Source of the DNA: Pseudoxanthomonas broegbernensis
GTDB lineage: Bacteria; Pseudomonadota; Gammaproteobacteria; Xanthomonadales; Xanthomonadaceae
Direction of reading: 5' to 3'
DNA length: 64,000 nucleotides
Assembly: GCF_014202435.1 (NCBI RefSeq)
Contig: NZ_JACHGU010000003.1
Span: 372,001-436,000, forward strand
Made by a program: the position numbers and the translations under genes. The notes under the pieces are model-generated. The model saw only the letters and a program-made list of their open reading frames with translations. It searched no databases and was not told where the DNA came from. Below are positions 54,700 to 64,000 of this stretch, one piece after another (positions within the stretch are counted from its first letter, which is position 1; every line of letters begins with the position of its first letter).

Positions 54700-57093
54700 T
54701 CAGCCGCGGATCCGGGCGCCGTGTCCATCGCCCAATGCGAGGACCACGCGCTCCACCACGGCATCGGCATCGTGATCGGTGAGAGTGCGCGTGTTGTCCT
54801 GCAAAATCAAGCCCATAGCCAGACTCTTGCACCCCGGTTCGACCCCCGTGCCGTGGTACAGATCGAACAATTGCAGGTCGCGCAGCACCGGGCCGGCCGC
54901 ACTGCGGACGCTGGCGGCCAGCGCCGCCCAGGCCACGTCCTCGGCCACCACGAAGGCCAGGTCGCGGCGCACGGCCGGGAAGCGCGACAGCGCCTGGGCC
55001 CGCGGCAGGGCCCGCCGCTCCAGCGGCTCCAGGTCCAGCTCGAAACCCAGCACTTCCGTGTCCACGTCCAGCGCCTTGAGCAGGCGCGGGTGCAACTGGC
55101 CGATCCAGCCGATGCGCACCGCGCCGCCCTCCAGGTCGGCACGCCACACCTCGGCGCTGCGGCCCGGATGGCCGAAGGCCTCGGCCGGTGCGGAGCGGAA
55201 TTCCAGCGAGCCGCCGGCCACGGCGGCCAGCGACTCCAGGTCGCCCTTGAGGTCGTGGAAGTCCACCGCGCGCGCCTTGCCGCTCCACTGCTCGGCGTGG
55301 GCGCCGCCGCACACCACTGCGGCGATCCGCCGGGTCTCCCGTGGCGCGGCTTCCGGGGATTCCGCGGCGGCGAAGGTGCGGCCCAGCTCGAACAGGCGCA
55401 CCCGCCCGGCCTGGCGGGAGGCGTTGCGGGCCAGCGCATCCACCAGCCCCGGCAGCAGCCGCGGCCGCATCACCGCCAGCTCGGCGCTGAGCGGGTTGGC
55501 CAGCGGCACGGCCGCGGCGCTGTGCCATTGGTCCAGCAGCGCGGCATCGACGAAGGCGAAGCTGACCGCCTCCAGGTAGTCGCGCGCGACCATCTGCCGG
55601 CGCAGGTCGGCCTCGGCCGCGCGGGTCTCGCTGGGTGCGGCGATCCGCGCCGGACCGCTGGGCATGGTGGTCGGAATGCGGTCGTAGCCGTGGATGCGCG
55701 CCAGTTCCTCGATCAGGTCTTCCTCGATGGCGATGTCGAAGCGGCGGCTGGGCGCGGTCACCTGCCAGCCTTCCGCCGTGGCGGCCACCTGCATGCCCAG
55801 CGCGCGCAGGATGCGCTCGACCTCGGCATCGGCGATCTCGATGCCCAGCACCCGGGCGATGCGGGCGCGGCGCAGGGCGATGGCGACCGGCCGGGGCAGG
55901 TGGTCTTCCAGCACCGCCTCGCTCACCGGGCCGGGCGTGCCGCCGGCCAGTTCCAGCACTAGCTTCGTCGCCAGCTCGATGGCCGTGCGCGGCAGTTCCG
56001 GGTCCACCCCTCGCTCGAAGCGGTGGCCGGCATCGGTATGCAGGCCCAGGCGGCGGCCGCGGCCCATGATCGCCGCAGGGGCGAAGTGCGCGGCTTCCAG
56101 GAACACATTGACCGTGGCGTCGGTGACGCGGGTGTCCATGCCGCCCATCACGCCGGCCAGCGCGACCGGGCGGTCGGCATCGGTGACGGCCAGGAAATAC
56201 TCGTCCAGTTCGACCTCGCGCCCGTCCAGCAGCACCAGCCGCTCGCCGCCACGGGCGAGGCGTACGCCAACCGGCCCCCGCAGGGTGTCCAGGTCGAAGG
56301 CATGCATCGGCTGGCCCAGCTCCAGCATCACGTACTGGGTGATGTCCACCAGCAGCGACAGCGGGCGCACGCCGCTGCGGCGCAGGCGCTCGGCCATCCA
56401 GATGGGTGTGCGCACGCCCGTGGCCACGCCTTCGATCGCGCGGCCGCAGTAGCGCGGCGCATCGGCGCCGGCCTGCAGTTCCACCGCCAGTTCGCGCGTG
56501 CCGGCCGCCGGCACCGCGGCCACGTCCAGCGCGGCGACTTCGCTGGCGCAGGCCGCGGCCACGTCGTAGGCGATGCCGCGCACGCTGAAGCAGTCGGCGC
56601 GGTTGGGAGTGAGCTTGATCTCGATGCTGGCGTCGGGCAGGCCGAGGTAGTCGGCCAGCGGCATGCCGGGCGGAGCGTCGTCGGGCAGTTCGAGCAGGCC
56701 GGAAGCATCGGCATCCAGGCCCAGCTCCTTGGCCGAGCAGAGCATGCCGTTGGATTCCACCCCGCGCAGCCTGGCGGCCTTGATCGCGATCCCACCCACG
56801 GTCGCGCCCACCGTGGCCAGCGGCGCGACCAGGCCGGCGCGCGCGTTGGGCGCGCCGCAGACGATCTGCAGCGTCTGGCCGGCGCCGGCGTCCACCTTGC
56901 ACACCTGCAGGCGGTCGGCCTCCGGGTGCTTCACCGCCTCGACGATGCGCACCACCACCACGCCGGCCAGTCCATCGCCCAGCTCGTCGACCTCCTCCAC
57001 CTCCAGGCCGATCGCGGTCAGCGTCGCGGCCAGTTGGTCGCGGCTGGCCGAAGTGGGGACATGGCTGCGCAGCCAGTTCTCGGAGAATTTCAT
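54700..57093 (-). CDS. pheT: Phenylalanyl-tRNA synthetase beta subunit
   Basis: 797 residues. Order: EMAP-like tRNA-binding domain (about 40-150, with VDAGAGQTLQIVCGAPNA), B3/B4 editing domain (about 215-370), B5, core, and C-terminal FDX-ACB domain (LSRFPAVRRDLAFVV near 710). It forms the alpha2beta2 enzyme with PheS and edits Tyr-tRNA-Phe. It follows pheS by 60 bp. Confidence 0.97.
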   Translation of the reverse strand: MKFSENWLRSHVPTSASRDQLAATLTAIGLEVEEVDELGDGLAGVVVVRIVEAVKHPEADRLQVCKVDAGAGQTLQIVCGAPNARAGLVAPLATVGATVGGIAIKAARLRGVESNGMLCSAKELGLDADASGLLELPDDAPPGMPLADYLGLPDASIEIKLTPNRADCFSVRGIAYDVAAACASEVAALDVAAVPAAGTRELAVELQAGADAPRYCGRAIEGVATGVRTPIWMAERLRRSGVRPLSLLVDITQYVMLELGQPMHAFDLDTLRGPVGVRLARGGERLVLLDGREVELDEYFLAVTDADRPVALAGVMGGMDTRVTDATVNVFLEAAHFAPAAIMGRGRRLGLHTDAGHRFERGVDPELPRTAIELATKLVLELAGGTPGPVSEAVLEDHLPRPVAIALRRARIARVLGIEIADAEVERILRALGMQVAATAEGWQVTAPSRRFDIAIEEDLIEELARIHGYDRIPTTMPSGPARIAAPSETRAAEADLRRQMVARDYLEAVSFAFVDAALLDQWHSAAAVPLANPLSAELAVMRPRLLPGLVDALARNASRQAGRVRLFELGRTFAAAESPEAAPRETRRIAAVVCGGAHAEQWSGKARAVDFHDLKGDLESLAAVAGGSLEFRSAPAEAFGHPGRSAEVWRADLEGGAVRIGWIGQLHPRLLKALDVDTEVLGFELDLEPLERRALPRAQALSRFPAVRRDLAFVVAEDVAWAALAASVRSAAGPVLRDLQLFDLYHGTGVEPGCKSLAMGLILQDNTRTLTDHDADAVVERVVLALGDGHGARIRG

Positions 57094-57153
57094 CGTGATC
57101 GTGGTCCATGGGGCGGGCCGCGGCCCGCCGTGAATGACGAAGGTGCGGCGGCC

Positions 57154-58302
<1,149 letters not shown>

Positions 58303-58662
58303 TTATGCCGCCAGGGCGCCCTTCGCCTTCTCGGCTAGCGCCGTAAACCCGGCCGCATCGTGCACGGCGATGTCCGCCAGCACCTTGCGGTCCAGGGTGA
58401 TGCCGGCCTTGAGCAGGCCGTTCATGAAACGGCTGTAGCTCAGGCCGTTGAGGCGGGCCGCGGCGTTGATGCGGGTGATCCACAGCGAACGGAAGTTGCG
58501 CTTCTTCTGCTTGCGGCCGATGTAGGCGTACTGCTGCGCCTTGATGACCGCCTGCTTGGCGACGCGGAAGACCTTGCGGCGGGCGTTGTAGTAGCCCTTG
58601 GCGAGGTTGAGGACCTTCTTGTGACGGCGGCGCGCCTGGACGCCACGCTTGACTCGTGCCAT
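58303..58662 (-). CDS. rplT: 50S ribosomal protein L20
   Basis: 119 residues; basic N-terminus [17 protein letters not shown] and [20 protein letters not shown] are conserved. GAGGAGGA precedes the ATG. Follows rpmI by 13 bp. In E. coli L20 represses its operon; no such site is evident here. Confidence 0.98.
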   Translation of the reverse strand: MARVKRGVQARRRHKKVLNLAKGYYNARRKVFRVAKQAVIKAQQYAYIGRKQKKRNFRSLWITRINAAARLNGLSYSRFMNGLLKAGITLDRKVLADIAVHDAAGFTALAEKAKGALAA

Positions 58663-58675
58663 TTCCTAGTCCTCC

Positions 58676-58873
58676 TCAGAGATACGGCAGCATGCGGTCC
58701 AGACGGCCCGCGTCCTCGGCACGAACGTGGTTCGTCTGCCGCAGGTTGCGCTTCCGCTTGGTCGCTTTCTTGGTGAGGATGTGGCTACGGTTGGCGTGGC
58801 CGGCCTTGTACTTGCCGGAGGCGGTCTTGCGGAATCGCTTGGCCGCCGCCCGGTTGGTCTTGATCTTGGGCAT
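58676..58873 (-). CDS. rpmI: 50S ribosomal protein L35
   Basis: 65 residues: [20 protein letters not shown] and [20 protein letters not shown] are family motifs. The gene starts 671 bp after infC, unusual because the two are normally adjacent. Confidence 0.97.
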   Translation of the reverse strand: MPKIKTNRAAAKRFRKTASGKYKAGHANRSHILTKKATKRKRNLRQTNHVRAEDAGRLDRMLPYL

Positions 58874-59165
58874 TGCGAATGTCCTTGATGGGAACTGTCA
58901 CTGGCGCGGGCGGCGGCCTTGCACGATCTTCGCGACCAGGTCGCCAAGCTCACGCGCAGCCACGCTTTCCATCCTTGCCCACACCGGTCGGTAAGCCGTT
59001 GAATTCGCGAAGGAAACTACGGCGGGTCCTGGGGCTGTCGCCAGCCCGTCCGGCGAACCGGAGCCGCGCATTATGCCCGGCGGCCGTTTGCCTTGCAAAT
59101 CAGCGGGTTCCGGGGGAAGCGTCGCCGGGGGCTGGCGGAGGGAGTACGAAGATGGCGGGAAGGGT

Positions 59166-59350
59166 CAAGAGCATCGGGGATGTGCAGGCTTCGGAAGCAG
59201 TCCGCCGTCGCCCCCGGGGGGCAAGTGGCAAATGGATGTGCCACGGCCCCGAGTAAAGACAGGAGGTCGTCCCGAGGGGTCCGCCATCCCCCAGGCGGCG
59301 GCGGACTCCTTCCGAAGCCGACGCAACCCGCCGCGGTTGCGGTTGCCGAA
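59166..59350. repeat. Dispersed intergenic repeat, copy 2, inside the infC-rpmI gap
   Basis: Second copy of the element at 8155. Here both inverted halves are well preserved: GGCTTCGGAAGCAGTCCGCC from 59187 and its near complement ending at 59319 with TCCGAAGCC. The 671-bp gap without genes also holds terminator-like hairpins. Insertion of this element could explain the extended spacing. Confidence 0.6.
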
Positions 59351-59462
59351 TGCCCCTTCGGAAGGGTCGGTTCCCACAACGGAAACGGGGACAGGACAAG
59401 TCGGCCCCTACACAGGGGAAGGCGCGACAGGGGCGGAAGTGCGGCGGCGAGGGGGGTGTCCG

Positions 59463-59491
59463 GAAAAGCGGAAGGGCGCCATCGACGCCCC
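59463..59491 (-). terminator. Candidate terminator after infC
   Basis: On the minus strand GGGCG-TCGATGG-CGCCC is followed by TTCCGCTTTT, 54 bp past the infC stop. A perfect 16-bp palindrome CCGTCCACGTGGACGG (59505-59520) lies closer to the gene. This suggests that infC and rpmI are separate transcripts here. Confidence 0.5.
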
Positions 59492-59544
59492 TCGCTGGGG
59501 GGACCCGTCCACGTGGACGGACCCGTTCGGCCGCCGGGACGGCC

Positions 59545-60066
59545 CTACTTCTTCTTCGGCGCAATCATCATCACCATCTGCCGGCCTTCCAGGCGCGGGC
59601 GCGACTCGATCACGATGTCCTCGCCCAGGTCGGCCTCGATCCGGGACGCCATCTGCCGGCCCAGTTCCTGGTGGCTCATCTCGCGGCCGCGGAAGCGGAT
59701 GTTGACCTTGACCTTGTCGCCCTCCTCCAGGAAGCGGCGCATGTTGCGCAGCTTGATCTGGTAGTCGCCCTCGTCGGTCACCGGACGGAACTTGAGTTCC
59801 TTGATCTCGACCTGCTTGGATTTCTTCTTGGCCTCGTTGGCCTTCTTCTGCGCCTCGAAGCGGAACTTGCCGAAATCCATGACCTTGCAGACCGGCGGGT
59901 CCGCATTGGGCTGGATCTCGACCAGGTCGAGGCCCTCTTCCTCGGCCATGCGCAGCGCTTCGTCGCGCGACAGGACGCCGATCATCTCGCCATCGGACCC
60001 GATCACGCGCACGCGCGGGACACGGATCTCCTGATTCTTCCGGTTTTGCTTCTCGGGGGTACTGAT
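59545..60066 (-). CDS. infC: Translation initiation factor IF-3 (AUC start)
   Basis: 173 residues. [16 protein letters not shown] opens the N-domain; [16 protein letters not shown] and [16 protein letters not shown], then [19 protein letters not shown] end the C-domain. No ATG/GTG/TTG fits upstream of the conserved N-terminus. The only frame-consistent start with a Shine-Dalgarno (GGAG, 8 bases spacing) is ATC at 60066. In E. coli infC starts at AUU, allowing IF-3 to repress itself by rejecting non-AUG starts. A GTG at 60012 would cut 18 conserved residues. Confidence 0.93.
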   Translation of the reverse strand: MSTPEKQNRKNQEIRVPRVRVIGSDGEMIGVLSRDEALRMAEEEGLDLVEIQPNADPPVCKVMDFGKFRFEAQKKANEAKKKSKQVEIKELKFRPVTDEGDYQIKLRNMRRFLEEGDKVKVNIRFRGREMSHQELGRQMASRIEADLGEDIVIESRPRLEGRQMVMMIAPKKK

Positions 60067-60127
60067 ATTGCAGTCTCCAGGGGTGGGCTGTGCGGCGCAG
60101 CGGCCTTTGCCGGTGCGCCCTTAGGTC

Positions 60128-62032
60128 TTACGCCATCTGTTGCGAACGCAGGGTCTGGGCGAACGCGGACACCGACATTGTGCCCAAATCTTCCCCCGAA
60201 CGCGTACGCACCGCCAGCGCGCCGTTCTCCTTCTCGCGGTCCCCGACCACCAGCAGGTACGGCACGCGCTGCAGCGTGTGCTCGCGGATCTTAAAGCCGA
60301 TCTTTTCGTTGCGCAAATCCGCCTCCACCCGGAAGCCTTGATCCGCAAGGGTTTTCCGGACCTCGGCCACGTATTCAGCCTGGGCGTCGGTGATGTTCAT
60401 GACCACCGCCTGGACCGGGGCCAGCCAGGCTGGGAAGGACCCGGCATGGTGCTCGATCAGGATGCCGATGAACCGCTCCATGGAGCCGACGATCGCGCGG
60501 TGCAGCATGACCGGGTGCCGGCGCTGGCTGTGCTCGTCCACGTACTCGGCGCCCAGGCGCTGGGGCATCATGAAGTCCACCTGCATGGTGCCCAGTTGCC
60601 AGGTGCGGCCGATGGCGTCCTTGAGGTGGTACTCGATCTTGGGACCGTAGAAGGCGCCCTCGCCCGGCAGTTCCTGCCATTCCACGCCCGAGGCGCGCAG
60701 GGCCGAGCGCAGGGCGTCCTCGGCCTTGTCCCAGGTGGCGTCGTCGCCCAGGCGCGCGTCCGGGCGCAGGGCGATCTTGATCTGGATGTCTTCGAAGCCG
60801 AAGTCGGCGTAGACCTTCAGCGCTTGCTCGTGGAAGGCGCGGACCTCGGCCTCGATCTGGCCCTCGGTGCAGAACACGTGGCCGTCGTCCTGGGTGAAGC
60901 CGCGCACGCGCAGGATGCCGTGCAGCGCGCCGGAAGGCTCGTCGCGGTGGCAGGCGCCGAACTCGCCGTAGCGGATCGGCAGATCGCGGTAGCTGTGCAG
61001 GCCCTGGTTGAACACCTGGACGTGGCCGGGGCAGTTCATCGGTTTGATCGCATAGGTGCGCTTCTCCGACTCGGTGAAGAACATGTTGTCCTTGTAGTTG
61101 TCCCAGTGGCCGGACTTCTGCCACAGCGACACGTCCAGGACCTGCGGGCAGCGCACCTCGCCGTAGCCGGTGTCGCGGTAGACCCGGCGCATGTACTGCT
61201 CCACCACCTGCCACACCGACCAGCCCTTGGGGTGCCAGAACACCAGGCCCGGCGCCTCCTCCTGCAGGTGGAACAGGTTCTGCTGCTTGCCGATGCGGCG
61301 GTGGTCGCGCTTCTCGGCCTCCTCGATCCGCTGGATGTAGGCCTTGAGCTGCTTGTCGTCGGCCCAGGCGGTGCCGTAGATGCGCTGGAGCTGCTCGTTC
61401 TTGGCGTCGCCGCGCCAGTAGGCGCCGGAGATGCGGGTGAGCCTGAACGCCTTGAGGAAGCGGGTGTTGGGCACGTGCGGGCCGCGGCACATGTCCACGT
61501 ATTCCTGGTGGTGGTACAGGCCCATGGCCGTGACCTCCGGGCCCATGTCCTCGATCAGGCGCAGCTTGTAGTCCTCGCCGCGTGCCCTGAACACCTCCAC
61601 CGCCTCGGCGCGCGGGGTCATCTTCTTGACCACGTCGTAGTCCTGGGCGATCAGCTCGCGCATGCGCGCCTCGATCGCGGCCAGGTCCTCGGGGGTGAAC
61701 GGGCGCTCGCTGTGGATGTCGTAATAGAAGCCCTCGGCGATCACCGGGCCGATCACCATCTTCGCGTCCGGGTACAACTGCTTGACCGCGTGGCCGACCA
61801 GGTGCGCGCAGGAGTGGCGGATGATCTCCACGCCCTCCTCGTCCCTGGGCGTGATGATGCGCAGCGTCGCGTCGTGGTCGATGAGGTCGCCGGCATCGAC
61901 CAGGCGGCCGTCGACCTGGCCGGCGACGGTGGCCTTGGCCAGGCCGGCGCCGATGGACTGGGCCACCTGCAGCACGGAAACGGGGGCGTCGAACTGGCGG
62001 TGGCTGCCGTCGGGGAGCGTGATCGTGATCAT
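60128..62032 (-). CDS. thrS: Threonyl-tRNA synthetase
   Basis: 634 residues. TGS domain ([13 protein letters not shown] at start), editing domain with [19 protein letters not shown] (zinc-type HxxxH) near residue 75, catalytic core with [27 protein letters not shown] and [12 protein letters not shown], and anticodon-binding C-terminus. It charges tRNA-Thr and edits Ser. ATG at 62032. A Thr-codon leader and terminator precede it. infC follows 61 bp later. Confidence 0.97.
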   Translation of the reverse strand: MITITLPDGSHRQFDAPVSVLQVAQSIGAGLAKATVAGQVDGRLVDAGDLIDHDATLRIITPRDEEGVEIIRHSCAHLVGHAVKQLYPDAKMVIGPVIAEGFYYDIHSERPFTPEDLAAIEARMRELIAQDYDVVKKMTPRAEAVEVFRARGEDYKLRLIEDMGPEVTAMGLYHHQEYVDMCRGPHVPNTRFLKAFRLTRISGAYWRGDAKNEQLQRIYGTAWADDKQLKAYIQRIEEAEKRDHRRIGKQQNLFHLQEEAPGLVFWHPKGWSVWQVVEQYMRRVYRDTGYGEVRCPQVLDVSLWQKSGHWDNYKDNMFFTESEKRTYAIKPMNCPGHVQVFNQGLHSYRDLPIRYGEFGACHRDEPSGALHGILRVRGFTQDDGHVFCTEGQIEAEVRAFHEQALKVYADFGFEDIQIKIALRPDARLGDDATWDKAEDALRSALRASGVEWQELPGEGAFYGPKIEYHLKDAIGRTWQLGTMQVDFMMPQRLGAEYVDEHSQRRHPVMLHRAIVGSMERFIGILIEHHAGSFPAWLAPVQAVVMNITDAQAEYVAEVRKTLADQGFRVEADLRNEKIGFKIREHTLQRVPYLLVVGDREKENGALAVRTRSGEDLGTMSVSAFAQTLRSQQMA

Positions 62033-62130
62033 GGGAGCTTCAACTGTTCGGTGCGCCGGCCCGGGGCCGACGCTGTTGCATTGGAGGGCCCGCACGCGGG
62101 TGCGCGGGCACATGGCCCTTGGACGGGCGT

Positions 62131-62151
62131 AAAAAAACGCCCTCGAGGGCG
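62131..62151 (-). terminator. Rho-independent terminator (attenuator) before thrS
   Basis: CGCCC-TCGA-GGGCG (62151-62138 on the minus strand) followed by seven T. It lies 29 bp after the leader stop and 98 bp before thrS, so it acts in the thrS 5' leader. A GGGGCCCC stretch between leader and terminator could pair with its 5' arm as an antiterminator. Confidence 0.75.
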
Positions 62152-62180
62152 CCTGCGGATCGGCGGGGCCCCGGCGGCAT

Positions 62181-62207
62181 TCAGCGGTGGGCGGTGGTAG
62201 TGCTCAT
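62181..62207 (-). CDS. thrS leader peptide MSTTTAHR
   Basis: Eight residues: ATG AGC ACT ACC ACC GCC CAC CGC TGA. Three consecutive Thr codons lie directly before the terminator region of the thrS leader. This is the design of attenuation by charged tRNA-Thr. A weak GAG lies 8 bases upstream of the ATG, so translation efficiency is uncertain. E. coli thrS is controlled differently, by a translational operator. Confidence 0.65.
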   Translation of the reverse strand: MSTTTAHR

Positions 62208-62388
62208 GTCGCACGCTCGGCCGGCGTTGCCGCGGGCCACCCTGCGGTTCTGGCGCACCGGCACCGTGCCGGCGGCAATGCGCCGATTCTAGCCCAGCCT
62301 GCCCGACGCCGGGCGAACCGGCCGCGCGGCCATGGCATGATGCCTGCTGCACCGCAGGATCCGGCTCGAAGGGGGAGAGGAGACCGGC

Positions 62389-63420
62389 ATGATCATCAAG
62401 GGCAAGGCCACCTCGCTGGACATCGCGCACCTGGCCGGCGTTTCCCAGCCGACGGTGTCGCGCGCCCTGCGCGGCAGCCCGTCGGTCAATCCGGAGACCC
62501 GGCGCCGGATCATGGCCATCGCCCGCGAGCTGAACTACAAGGTCGACAAGAACGCCTCCAACCTGCGTGCCCAGCAATCCGGCACCCTGGCCCTGCTGTT
62601 CTTCGAGGACCCGACCCCGGACGACTCCCTGATCAACCCATTCTTCCACTCGATGCTCGGCTCGATCACCCGCGCCTGCGCCAGGCGCGGCTACGACCTG
62701 CTGGTGTCCTTCCAGCAGTTGTCGACCAACTGGCACGCCGACTTCGGGGACACCCACAAGGCCGACGGGATCATCCTGCTCGGCTACGGCGACTACCTGG
62801 AGTCGGAATCCAAGCTGCAGCGGCTGGTCGCCCAGGGCACGCACTTCGTGCGCTGGGGCGCGGCCCTGCCGGACGAGCCTGGGGTGTCGATCGGCTGCGA
62901 CAATTTCCAGGGCGGGCACGACATCACCGCACACCTGCTGAACCGCGGCCGGTGCAGGATCGCCTTCCTCGGCCATGCCTCCGACCACTATCCCGAGTTC
63001 TTCGAGCGGTACCGCGGCTACGCCGGAGCGCTGCGCAAGGCGCGGCTGAAGCCGGACCCGGCCCTGCAGGCCGACGCCATCACCACCGAGCAATCCGGCT
63101 ACCAGGCCACCTGCGCCCTGCTGGCGGCCGGCAGGCCGTTCGATGCGTTGTTCGCGGCCAGCGACCTGATCGCCCTGGGCGCGATGAAGGCGCTGCGCGA
63201 GCACGGGCGGCGGATTCCCGAGGACGTGGCGGTGGCCGGCTTCGACGACATCGCCATGGCCGGCCTCACCCAGCCGGGGTTGTCGACGGTGCAGCAGGAC
63301 ACCAAGCAGGCCGGCGAAGTGCTGGTGGACAGCCTGATCCGGCTGATCCTGCGCGAGCCGGTGGAAAGCCGCAACCTGCCGGTGAAGCTGGTGCTGCGCG
63401 GCTCCACCGCCACCGGTTGA
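62389..63420 (+). CDS. LacI-family transcriptional regulator
   Basis: 343 residues. HTH: SLDIAHLAGVSQPTVSRALR with hinge NPETRRRIMAIARELNY. The periplasmic-binding-like effector domain follows, with ADGIILLGYG, RIAFLGH and ALFAASDLIALGAMKAL. GGGGGAGAGGAG stands 6 bases before the ATG. It is convergent with a GH13 gene, so it may regulate maltose or starch use, as in other Xanthomonadaceae; this is inferred from context. Confidence 0.88.
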   Translation: MIIKGKATSLDIAHLAGVSQPTVSRALRGSPSVNPETRRRIMAIARELNYKVDKNASNLRAQQSGTLALLFFEDPTPDDSLINPFFHSMLGSITRACARRGYDLLVSFQQLSTNWHADFGDTHKADGIILLGYGDYLESESKLQRLVAQGTHFVRWGAALPDEPGVSIGCDNFQGGHDITAHLLNRGRCRIAFLGHASDHYPEFFERYRGYAGALRKARLKPDPALQADAITTEQSGYQATCALLAAGRPFDALFAASDLIALGAMKALREHGRRIPEDVAVAGFDDIAMAGLTQPGLSTVQQDTKQAGEVLVDSLIRLILREPVESRNLPVKLVLRGSTATG

Positions 63421-63470
63421 ACGCCGCGGCACGCGCCGGCGGCCGGCGGCAGAGGCGGCGGAAAGCCGCC

Positions 63471-64000
63471 TCAGTGCGCCGGCATCGATTCCGCCAGGCG
63501 TGCGCGCAGGTCGGCACGGGTCAGCGGCGCATCGAAGAAGAACACGCGCACGCCATGCGCCGGCACCTCGACGCGCAGGCGCCTGCCGACCTGCAGCGCT
63601 TCCCCGCTGAAGCCATCGCGCCACGCGCCGGGCTGCAGGTGGCCGGCCACGCTCATCGTCCGCGCCCGGTCGCCCTTGTTCAGAAGCACCAGCGCGGTCT
63701 GCGCGGTATCGCCGTGCTGGTAGACACGGTAGAACGCGGCGGTGTCGCCGGACAGGCGCAGGTTGAGCTGCAAGCCGCGCTGCAGGGCCGGCGACGCCCG
63801 GCGCAGGGTGGCGATACGCTGCAGCGACTGGAAGATCGGGCTTTTGTGCGCCGCGTCGATCCGCTCCTGGCCGAAGTAGGCGCGGTTGCCGCCGTGCTCG
63901 GCCTGGCCGCGCATGAAGCCGGTCTCCGAGCCGTAGTAGACCACCGGGATGCCGCGCGCGGTGAACAGCCAGTTGTGCGCGTCGATGAAGCCGGCGTCGT
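63471..64000 (-). CDS. GH13 alpha-amylase-family protein, C-terminal part (runs off the window)
   Basis: About 176 codons; the N-terminus is beyond base 64000. GIPVVYYGSETGFMRG and the following RIATLRRASPALQRG match the end of the TIM barrel of GH13, where the nearby region IV ends; residues about 85-170 form the C-terminal beta domain (GVRVFFFDAPL). Substrate cannot be set because the catalytic residues are off window. It ends 50 bp from the LacI gene, convergent. Confidence 0.8.
   Translation of the reverse strand, partial: DAGFIDAHNWLFTARGIPVVYYGSETGFMRGQAEHGGNRAYFGQERIDAAHKSPIFQSLQRIATLRRASPALQRGLQLNLRLSGDTAAFYRVYQHGDTAQTALVLLNKGDRARTMSVAGHLQPGAWRDGFSGEALQVGRRLRVEVPAHGVRVFFFDAPLTRADLRARLAESMPAH

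Noticed and set aside
58303..58873. Frameshift or pseudogene in the ribosomal genes
   Set aside because: Both rplT and rpmI are full length with conserved motifs; only the spacing to infC is odd.

Overview
The window is about 70% GC. Gene content, gene order and start-site style point to a Gammaproteobacterium of the Xanthomonadaceae (Lysobacter/Luteimonas/Pseudoxanthomonas type; the genus cannot be fixed from sequence alone). Supporting signs are the nnrD-tsaE-amiC-mutL cluster, the thrA-thrB-thrC operon, the thrS-infC-rpmI-rplT-pheS-pheT-ihfA-merR cluster, DUF6491-like and TraB/GumN-like proteins, and a tyrosine-recombinase island next to tRNA-Pro.

Layout. 0-7 kb (minus): TraB-like fragment, DUF1684 lipoprotein, mutL, an amidase, tsaE, nnrD. 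7-11.7 kb (plus): queG, xseA, a glycosyltransferase and a PAP2 phosphatase. 11.8-13.7 kb (minus): two different L,D-transpeptidase-fold proteins. 14-20.3 kb (minus): thrC, thrB, thrA, an Ile/Thr-rich leader peptide, queA. 20.3-23.1 kb: an AsnC-family regulator divergent from a class III aminotransferase, then upp. 23.2-30.4 kb (minus): a GH9 glucanase, a metallo-beta-lactamase-fold hydrolase, MAPEG-ggt-ferredoxin with overlapping ends, a lipoprotein, coaD, rsmD. 30.5-38.1 kb: ftsY, mutY, yggX, a DUF6491-like lipoprotein, tRNA-Phe, a lipocalin, a second lipoprotein, an HNH protein, dxs. 38.2-46.8 kb (minus): a two-partner secretion pair, with a 2253-residue YDG-repeat exoprotein and its outer-membrane transporter.

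47.3-53.8 kb is a compact integrated element read entirely on the minus strand: integrase, XRE regulator, AlpA-like regulator, tiny membrane protein, CHC2 zinc-finger protein, TOPRIM/DUF3987 protein, Cys-rich protein, SSB-like protein and an HGG-motif protein. It has paired ATGCCCCC motifs with the same 12-bp spacing at both ends and lies beside tRNA-Pro. It looks like a self-replicating satellite or a small integrative element, with the primase split into two genes.

54-62 kb (minus) is the translation cluster. It holds three leader structures not normally annotated: a Thr-codon leader peptide plus terminator before thrS, a terminator overlapping a mini-ORF before pheS, and infC starting at a non-canonical AUC. 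With the Ile/Thr leader before thrA, the window has two separate transcripts that appear to sense threonyl-tRNA charging. 62.4-64 kb: a LacI regulator divergent from a GH13 alpha-amylase-family gene cut by the window edge.
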